This document shows, one piece after another, positions 54,201 to 64,000 of a stretch of DNA of 64,000 nt. Origin of the DNA: Synanceia verrucosa. Its lineage: Eukaryota > Chordata > Actinopteri > Perciformes > Synanceiidae. Under the pieces are notes generated by a model. The model worked only from the letters and a program-made list of their open reading frames with translations, did not search any database and was not told the origin of the DNA. Within the stretch, counting starts at the first letter, position 1; each line of letters opens with the position of its first letter. The translations under genes were made by a program, and so were the position numbers. The stretch lies in the NCBI GenBank assembly GCA_029721515.1, contig CM056556.1, positions 13,288,098-13,352,097 of the forward strand, read 5' to 3'.

Positions 54201-55425
54201 CTGGTCGGCATCAAAAACTCACATAATAACAGGTGAGTGGTTAAAGAGGCCTTGGTTAAACATGATATACTAGTTAGATGGTTGTAGGCCTTTTAACATT
54301 TGCATGACATTTTGACTGAATTCCCAAACAAGGATATTTGTAACAAGTTTGTTGACCACAGATTAATCTTTCTCTTCTAGCTCTGGGAAGGTGAAAGCAG
54401 CCAAAGCAGCGGCCACCATTCTCAGCAACATGTTCCAGTATAAGAAACTGCACAAAACCTACAAAGAAGTAAGAGACAGGAAGGGGGAAATCAATAATAA
54501 ATCAATAAATCACTGCATTGTCTATCACCTTTCATGTGTTAATCACAACCATTCAGATGCCTTTATGATTAAAGTGTATTGTTGAACCATCTAATCACAC
54601 AATAGCAAACGAGTATGTCGAAACTCTGAGTTACCAGCTTATATTTATGTATGACTATACTGCACTTTAGGACAAAATGATTCTGTATAAATATTTAAAA
54701 GATACACCAAAGTATGACTTAATTTGTGCACATTTTTCACAATGCACTCAGGTAAGCACATTATTTCTGTAAGAGTCTCCTGGCCTCTAACATGGCAGGA
54801 ATAACAAAGACTCAGCATGTCGACAGCTAGGTGGAAAAGCTCTCTCTCCACGGAGCCCCACCTTCATTCTTATACCTGAGGGTGCCCAAGCATGAAGAAG
54901 AGATGTGTGTGTTTGTGTTTGACGGTTGACATTCCTGTCTCTGCAATTCACTTGTCAGTTGGGTTGTACATGTTCAAAACTCATATATCTCTGACTGTTC
55001 ACACTGCTGCTCCTTCAACACACACACTCACACGCTCAGGCGTGTCCACATCTTGGACCAGGAACTGTACGCCTGCTGACTTTTGCAGATCATGGCTTGC
55101 CCCTCCCGAGGGGTGCGGTGTTCAACTTGTTTCCTTATAAACAAGTCCCAACAGATCACAAAATGCCATGTTTGTTTTACATAGGGTGAGTTTGATCCTC
55201 AGATAGTGGCACCACTTGTGTAACTCTAAAGTGGGTTATTTTGTGTCATGAGTTTGAATTTCAAAATCAAGGGAGCTGTTGTCACCTTTGTGCTGTACTT
55301 CATAAATATATAATTTAAACACAATATTTTTTCACATGCATGCAATGTCATAACACTGTCTTTTTTCTTTCTTTGTTTTGCAGAAAGGGTTTACAAGACC
55401 GGATTTTTCAGATATGACAATTTAA
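42231..55425 (+). CDS. pkp3: Plakophilin-3, thirteen coding exons
   Basis: Armadillo-repeat desmosomal plaque protein that links desmoplakin and cadherins to keratin, also found in the nucleus and cytoplasm. Exons: 42231-42453, 47227-47315, 47803-48545, 49511-49634, 50335-50539, 52290-52464, 52721-52838, 52978-53142, 53232-53414, 53500-53653, 54037-54232, 54381-54468, 55384-55425; all phases agree, giving 834 residues (human 797). Residues 1-351 form the Gly/Ser/Met-rich head, mostly from the large third exon. The ARM domain begins near 352 (SLDMPTAVQNLREPDHELQV) and includes RYATGATRNLIYENMDNK, GILWNLSSKDNLKE and TREAAAGALQNITAGDKR. The head start (ESVFLSALQP, then RARRVHQQVQMRLKEKS) favours PKP3 over PKP1/2. 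sigirr lies next, convergent, as in mammals. Confidence 0.93.
43679..43991. mobile_element. MITE-like element with about 50-bp inverted ends in pkp3 intron 1
   Basis: Left end CTCGGCCAAGGAGGTCATGT then TTTCACCAGGGTTTGTTTAC. The reverse complement of the right end reads CGCCGCCAAGGAGTTTATGT then TTTCACCGGGGCTTGTTTGT. The interior includes TGGTGGTGATCGGATCCGAT and has no coding capacity. This CCAAGGAGG-type repeat occurs in many animal genomes. Confidence 0.7.
45002..45450. mobile_element. MITE-like element in pkp3 intron 1
   Basis: Begins TAAAGGTCCCATAGTGTAAA and ends GAAACGGGACCTTTAAT, so the ends are short inverted repeats of AAAGGTCCC/GGGACCTTT. The inner sequence (GTGAGATTTTTCACTTTTTT, ATTATAAAGCATGTTTAAGTG) matches a widely dispersed fish repeat. 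No coding capacity. Confidence 0.65.
45658..45696. repeat. Interrupted (GT)n microsatellite
   Basis: GT dinucleotide run with GC interruptions in pkp3 intron 1. Nothing else of note. Confidence 0.85.
49908..50090 (+). repeat. Interspersed repeat, TAAAGGAATAGTTT family, copy 2
   Basis: AAAAGGAATAGTTTGACATT, then AGATAGATGACAGTGTCATG and CTAGCCTGGCTCTGTGCAAA. It matches copies 1 and 3 at the start and inside. In pkp3 intron 4. Confidence 0.55.
51480..52170 (-). repeat. Composite interspersed repeat with a GC-rich core in pkp3 intron 5
   Basis: The core 51855-52050 is far richer in G and C than the surrounding intron. It holds a direct repeat about 136 bases apart: ATGACCGGAGCTCCGGGCTG at 51856 and ATGACCAGCGCTCCGGGCTG near 51995, each followed by GGGRTC. 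The flanks (ACACAGTGTACGTTTAAATG at the right, CTTACTTACCCGGCACTGAA at the left) look like parts of a dispersed fish repeat read on the - strand. It has no usable reading frame. Confidence 0.6.
52848..52910 (+). repeat. Short AGAATAGAATAG / TTTATTGATCCC repeat in pkp3 intron 7
   Basis: AGATAGAATAGAATAGAATA then GAATTACTTTATTGATCCCA and ACTTGGGAAATTA, only about ten bases past the exon 7 donor. It is related to the copies in cd81 introns but shorter. Confidence 0.6.
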
Positions 55426-55982
55426 AGTAATATAGCATAATTTCACTCCTACAGCAGTGATCGGGCCTGCTGTGAAATAAACAGACTGTCTATACTATTC
55501 AAACATAAAGTAGTTTAAGCTTTTATCTGCCATACTTTGTGATGCCAACACGGACACTCATGATGGAGAATCTACCAGATGGAAATGGATCACCTGTGTG
55601 TTTTTCAAATGCGGCGGACAGATTTGCGGATCCGGCAGACTGTTGATGGACTCTGATAGAAATGTGTGCATCTTAAACATTTACTCTTTTTTTTTTTGAA
55701 CACTGTTAGTGTGGAATCAGGGATTTCTTTTCTGTCAGAGCAACATATGTATTCAAAAGAAACTGCAGTTGTGTGTCAGCAATTTGAAAACAGTTGAGTC
55801 GCTGTTGATGGACACTTTGGTGGACACTTGTGCCTTATCTGGTGCACCTCAAGTCACAGCATGAATGGAAACAAAAGTCGTACTAACATGGCCCTTTTTG
55901 TAAATATTGCTTCATCTTTTACACAAAAATCAAATGTTTTATATGCTGCAACTATGTACTTTGTATTTGTAGTTTTTCAATG

Positions 55983-55988
55983 AATAAA
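55983..55988 (+). terminator. Poly(A) signal of pkp3
   Basis: AATAAA 558 bases after the pkp3 stop in an AT-rich 3' region. A second AATAAA near 56499 lies inside the inverted duplication described separately and could serve a longer transcript. Confidence 0.6.
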
Positions 55989-56466
55989 TGTGCAAAAAAG
56001 TATACTATAGAGTTGTAAATGAATGTAATAATGGGAGATTTAAAGGAAAAAATGGTTGTTAATAATTAGATTCAGAAATCTGGAGATAAAGATCATGACT
56101 CAAATGTTGACTTTTGTGTTTAGCTGATTGTGAAAGTTGCAAACTTGTGTCATACACAATGCTTACATTTATAATCATTTGTCAGACAGTAGTTATGGTG
56201 TACTATTATGTCTGTTTATTTTTCTTACCCTGTTGAAAAGGATTCAATCTTACCTTTTCAGAACAAACACATTATTTGTTTGTATTTGAGGTTTTGTTGA
56301 TCTTAATCAGACACTTCACTTTCAGACCCCTTCGGAGCATATTTAGACATGTGTATTTGAATTGTATCGTGCAATTTTTAAGTATTCATTCACAAAGTTT
56401 TGGCATAAATGGTGTTTCTGTGTGGCTTCTGACTGTTTTGATATTAGTGTTTGTGTTGTGTTCAAG

Positions 56467-56846
56467 CCCATATGGAAAAGAAACAGATAAAATGTATTAA
56501 TAAAATGTACTGAAATTCATGAATAGTATATGATTTACTCTTGAAAGTGGCCAATTTTGCATTCTTTTCAAACAAGATAATAAAAAGAAGTATAAGGACA
56601 TTGTATGTATCATTCACTGTCGTATGCTTTATATAAGATCCTTAGTAAATTTAAACAAAGTATGATTTGGGTATTTATCAGAATAGTATATGACAGTAAT
56701 GATACATACAATATCCTTATACTTCTTTTTATTATCTTGTATGAAAAGAATGCAAAAGTGGCCACTTTCAAGAGTAAATCATACACTATTCATGAATTTC
56801 AGTACATTATTTTAAAATATTTTTTTGCGTTTCTTTTCCGTATGGG
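56467..56846. repeat. Large inverted duplication between convergent pkp3 and sigirr
   Basis: Two arms of about 160 bases (roughly 56467-56628 and 56685-56846) are reverse complements with only scattered mismatches and one indel-rich AT stretch, separated by about 55 bases. The left arm has GTACTGAAATTCATGAATAG, TTTACTCTTGAAAGTGGCCA and AAGATAATAAAAAGAAGTAT; the right arm carries the same strings on the other strand. It lies in the 3' flank of both genes and has no coding potential. Confidence 0.9.
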
Positions 56847-57620
56847 AGCAGATGTATCATCTGGATATTTTTCAACTAATAAAGACAGATTTGGAAGTGA
56901 TGTGTTGTTTGTTGAGCGTTTCTCATGTACGACATGTGACTGTGATGAGAGTGACACCAGCATGGCGAAATGTCGGCCACTCCCCGTTAACATATTTGCT
57001 CCTGCTCAGACAGGAACAATACCAGACCATCCCTGCTGCACCCTTATTTAGGCTCTTATTTCATCTCAGGTACTGTACTGGGTTACTCTGTGAGGACAAA
57101 AATCATCGGGCCCTACAGAGAGAAACAGCCAAGTATTTTGTCAAACTGATTTATGTTTTATCATCTATTTACATTACTCACAAAGCTTTCATCTGTACAG
57201 AAAACAAGAACTTTGAGCTCAGTACAACATTATCCTGCTTCATTTGGCTGGTGTGCAAAATGATAATTGTGTTGTCTGGGTTCAAACTCTAATACTGTTA
57301 AATTTGTTTTTCCCCCAAACCTCTGTGTGCTACTGTGACAATTATGACAAAGTGCACAAAAAGCATAATTTCTTCACCTTATTGGACATTACTCTGCCCT
57401 CTGCTGGGAACTCCATCAGAGAGTTCAACCAAAAGTTAGTTCTTTTCTTGATAGATACAAATATTTCTGACAATTTCTCATACAATATTTTACACAAGAG
57501 TAAAAAATACAAAAAAAAAAAATCAAATCAGCTTTTTATAAGTGGAAATAAAAAAAAATGTAACACTTTGATTTTATGAGCACACTTCATATAAAAAGAG
57601 AAACATGAGTGGAGTGTGGA

Positions 57621-61848
<4,228 letters not shown>

Positions 61849-62130
61849 GACTCTTCCTCCTTCCTCAGGTGACAAATGCCGTCAGGTGTTGAACTGCCAC
61901 TGGACCCTGTCAGGACTCAGTCCGTTCCAGCTGCTCGATCCGTTCCGCACTTGTGTGGTCGCCTCTACCCGCTGTGCTTGTGGGAAGACCCGCCCTACAC
62001 TACCGCTGATTGGCTACTGGAACCTCGGCGCTGACAGTAGGTAGTCTAGCTATGATGCTGACTGGTTCCCCTGAGCTGCCTCGGCTGGGCAGACAAAGAA
62101 GGAGGGACTCAGACCGAAAATAAACATTTA
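61849..62130 (-). promoter_or_regulatory. Probable sigirr promoter region
   Basis: The 282 bases between the sigirr start codon and the transposon edge. It is relatively GC-rich with no clear TATA box and must contain at least part of the 5' leader, unless a non-coding exon lies beyond the transposon. The call rests on position only. Confidence 0.4.
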
Positions 62131-63234
62131 GTCCTCGAAGTTGATGTTTTAGAAGCAGGGAATGGGTAAACGTAAGGATTTGAGCGAGTTTGACAAGGGC
62201 CAAATAGTGATGGCTAGACGACTGGGTCAGAGCATCTCCAAAACTGCAGCTCTTGTGGGCTGTTCCCGGTCTGCAGTGGTCAGTATCTATCAAAAGTGGT
62301 CCGAGGAGGGAACAGTGGTGAACCGGAGACAGGGTCATGGGAGACCAAGGCTCATTGATGCAGGTGGGGAGCGAAAGCTAGCCCTGGCGGTGAAAGCCAA
62401 CAGAAGAGCTACTGTAGCTCAGATTGCTGAAGAAGTTAATGCAGATGCTGATAGGAAGGTGTCACTCTACACAGTGCACCGCAGCTTGTTGCGCATGGGG
62501 CTGCACAGCCGCAGACCAGTCAGGGTGCTCATGCCGACCTGTGTCCACCGCCAGAAGCGCCTACAATGGGCAAGTGAGCATCAGAACTGGACCACAGAGC
62601 AATGGAAGAAGGTGGCCTGGTCTGATCAATCACATTTTGTTTTACATCACGCGGATGGCCAGGTGTGTGTGCGTCGCTTACCTGGGGAACACCTGTCACC
62701 AGGACGCACTGTAGGAGGAAGTCAAGCTGATGGAGGCAGTGTGATGCTTTGGGCCATGTTCTGCTGGGAGACCTTGGGTCCTGCCATCCATGTGGATGAT
62801 ACTTTGACACCTCCCACCTACCTGAGCATTGTTGCAGACCATGTACACTCTTTCATGGAAACAGTATTCCCTGATGGCTCTGGATTCTTTCAGCAGGATA
62901 ATGTTCCCTGCCACAAAGCAAAAATGGTTCAGGAATGGTTTGAGGAGCACAACAACCAGTTTGAGGTGTTGACTTTGCCTCCTAACTCCCCAGATCTCAA
63001 TCCAATGGAGCATCTGTGGGATGTGCTGGACAAACAAGTTCGATCCATGGAGGCCCCACCTGGCAACTCACAGCACTTAAAGGATGTGCTGCTCACATCT
63101 TGGTGCCAGATACCACAGCACACCTTCAGGGGTCTGGTGGAGTCCATGCCTCAACGGGTCAGCGCTGTTTTGGCAACACAAGGGGGGCCAACTCAATGTT
63201 AGACAGGTGGTCCTAATAGTATGGCTGATCTGTG
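62131..63234 (+). mobile_element. Tc1-like transposon, 5'-truncated, with intact transposase
   Basis: The 3' terminus (AGGTGGTCCTAATAGTATGG, then CTGATCTGTG and TA at 63235-63236) is a typical Tc1-like inverted repeat. No matching end lies upstream: searching 61900-62160 for its complement finds nothing, and similarity to the family begins near 62131 (CCTCGAAGTTGATG), just before the coding frame. The left terminus and leader therefore appear deleted, so the copy should not move by itself. It begins about 280 bases upstream of the sigirr start codon, in the opposite orientation. Confidence 0.8.
62162..63202 (+). CDS. Tc1-like transposase, full length, uninterrupted
   Basis: Cut-and-paste DNA transposase of 346 residues, the normal length for fish Tc1-like enzymes. 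The N-terminal half is a bipartite helix-turn-helix DNA-binding region (SEFDKGQIVMARRLGQSIS, then the GRPR-type motif HGRPRLID at 59-66 and a second helix set to about 115). The catalytic core has Asp155 (AWSDQSHF), Asp246 (FQQDNVPCH) and Glu283 (SPDLNPMEHLW). The usual Asp-Glu-Ser after the first Asp reads Asp-Gln-Ser. The second Asp and the Glu are 36 residues apart. No stop or frameshift is present, so it may still be translatable if transcribed. It starts at the first ATG in the family's usual position (MGKRKDLSEF). Confidence 0.9.
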   Translation: MGKRKDLSEFDKGQIVMARRLGQSISKTAALVGCSRSAVVSIYQKWSEEGTVVNRRQGHGRPRLIDAGGERKLALAVKANRRATVAQIAEEVNADADRKVSLYTVHRSLLRMGLHSRRPVRVLMPTCVHRQKRLQWASEHQNWTTEQWKKVAWSDQSHFVLHHADGQVCVRRLPGEHLSPGRTVGGSQADGGSVMLWAMFCWETLGPAIHVDDTLTPPTYLSIVADHVHSFMETVFPDGSGFFQQDNVPCHKAKMVQEWFEEHNNQFEVLTLPPNSPDLNPMEHLWDVLDKQVRSMEAPPGNSQHLKDVLLTSWCQIPQHTFRGLVESMPQRVSAVLATQGGPTQC

Positions 63235-64000
63235 TATATATCAGACAGTTGTATCATTTTATTATTAATAATAACAACATCACAACACAACAAGGCAGAT
63301 ACAGGATACAGGTTCTTGTTCATTTTTAAATGGACATTTGTCTTGTGATAATAACTAAATGTGTGAAATGCAGCCATCCATCAACAGGGAAATAAAAGCC
63401 TCCCGTCTGTGAGACGGTCTCTTGTGACAGGGTTCTGTGAGCTTGACTGGTCATCCGGTAATAATAATGGTATCTCTGGTAGTTTCAGACTCATCCTTTT
63501 TCAATTTGTATTTGAAGTTTAATTAATATATGTTGTTGAGTCTTTTAACATTCTGATATACAGTACAGCCTATAGCCTACTTAATCGCTTTTCCTCACAT
63601 AGGGTCAGGGAACATGCAAACTCCACACAGAAAGTCCCCAGGCCAGGAACAGAACCCTGTACTTTCTTGCTGTGAGGCGACAGTGCTAACCACTGCACCA
63701 CCATGCCACCCTAAATATTAATTTAAGTAAGTTAATTATTTTAAGTCTGCAATTGTAAGCAGAAGAAAGTTGTTAATACTTTTTTTTGTCAGCAGCCCTT
63801 TCAGACCAACCAGTTACATTTTTCAACATTAGCAAAAGGTGTGCCTATTTATCTTTTTATTTAGCCGACCATTAATAAAGTTACAACTCATAACTCCATG
63901 ATGTCTCATTAGAGAGGTACAGAGTTCAATTATATTTTCTTTACTTCATTTCATTTATGTGAAGTTCAAACTGCTGCTTTTCAGCATTGACAGGAATATA
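63235..64000. other. Flank beyond the transposon, with an antisense SINE fragment
   Basis: No coding exon is recognisable. It holds the SINE fragment at 63565-63715 and otherwise AT-rich unique sequence. Confidence 0.6.
63565..63715 (-). mobile_element. SINE fragment, antisense, internally deleted
   Basis: Read on the - strand it begins GGGTGGCATGGTGGTGCAGT and continues GTTAGCACTGTCGCCTCACA, TGTGGAGTTTGCATGTTC, the same family as 37213-37575. It then jumps to an end segment, losing the middle and tail. Box B is degraded (GGTTCTGTTCC). Confidence 0.75.

Larger units (their letters stand above)
55426..57620. other. Convergent 3' region of pkp3 and sigirr
   Basis: Contains the pkp3 3' untranslated region and poly(A) signal, the inverted duplication, and the sigirr 3' untranslated region (- strand, from 57620 downward). 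A T-rich run lies near 55687-55699 and an A-rich run near 57512-57560. An open frame at 56605-57051 crosses the right arm but resembles no known protein and is not called. Confidence 0.6.

Noticed and set aside
56605..57051. Open frame of 148 codons downstream of pkp3
   Set aside because: It crosses the inverted duplication, has an AT-driven composition and resembles no known domain.

Overview
The window is nuclear DNA from a ray-finned (teleost) fish, probably a percomorph. Genes are split by GT-AG introns, non-coding DNA is AT-rich, and Tc1-like transposons and short inverted-repeat elements typical of fish are scattered through it. I rebuilt six host genes by following splice sites and reading phase across every junction. 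All junctions keep phase and every model ends in one stop codon. There is no CRISPR array and no operon.

Layout. (1) 428-2872, + strand: tph1, tryptophan hydroxylase 1; the window cuts off its 5' end. (2) 4015-12962, +: sergef, a seven-bladed RCC1-type protein. (3) 17828-25870, -: kcnc1, the Kv3.1 potassium channel, convergent with sergef. (4) 27679-36108, +: cd81, a tetraspanin, divergent from kcnc1 across about 1.8 kb of shared upstream DNA. (5) 42231-55425, +: pkp3, plakophilin-3. (6) 57621-61848, -: sigirr, a single-Ig TIR receptor, convergent with pkp3. (7) 62131-63234, +: a Tc1-like transposon with an intact 346-residue transposase, starting about 280 bp upstream of the sigirr start codon.

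From general knowledge, tph1-sergef-kcnc1 and pkp3-sigirr match neighbours on human 11p15, and CD81 lies on the same human arm, so the fish segment compresses several human 11p15 blocks into 64 kb. The genes do not form a pathway: serotonin synthesis, a RCC1-type regulator, fast-spiking K+ current, membrane organisation, desmosomes and damping of IL-1/TLR signalling.

The repeats hold most of the unusual structure: two decayed Tc1 copies inside introns (one internally deleted, one with four in-frame nonsense codons), several MITE-like inverted-repeat elements, a tRNA-derived SINE with an antisense fragment elsewhere, a GC-rich island in a pkp3 intron, a long TA tract in a sigirr intron, and a large near-perfect inverted duplication between the convergent 3' ends of pkp3 and sigirr. 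I found no convincing new biological system. The best leads are that inverted duplication, the residue pattern of the sigirr TIR domain, the kcnc1 C-terminal exon, and the transposon at the sigirr promoter.
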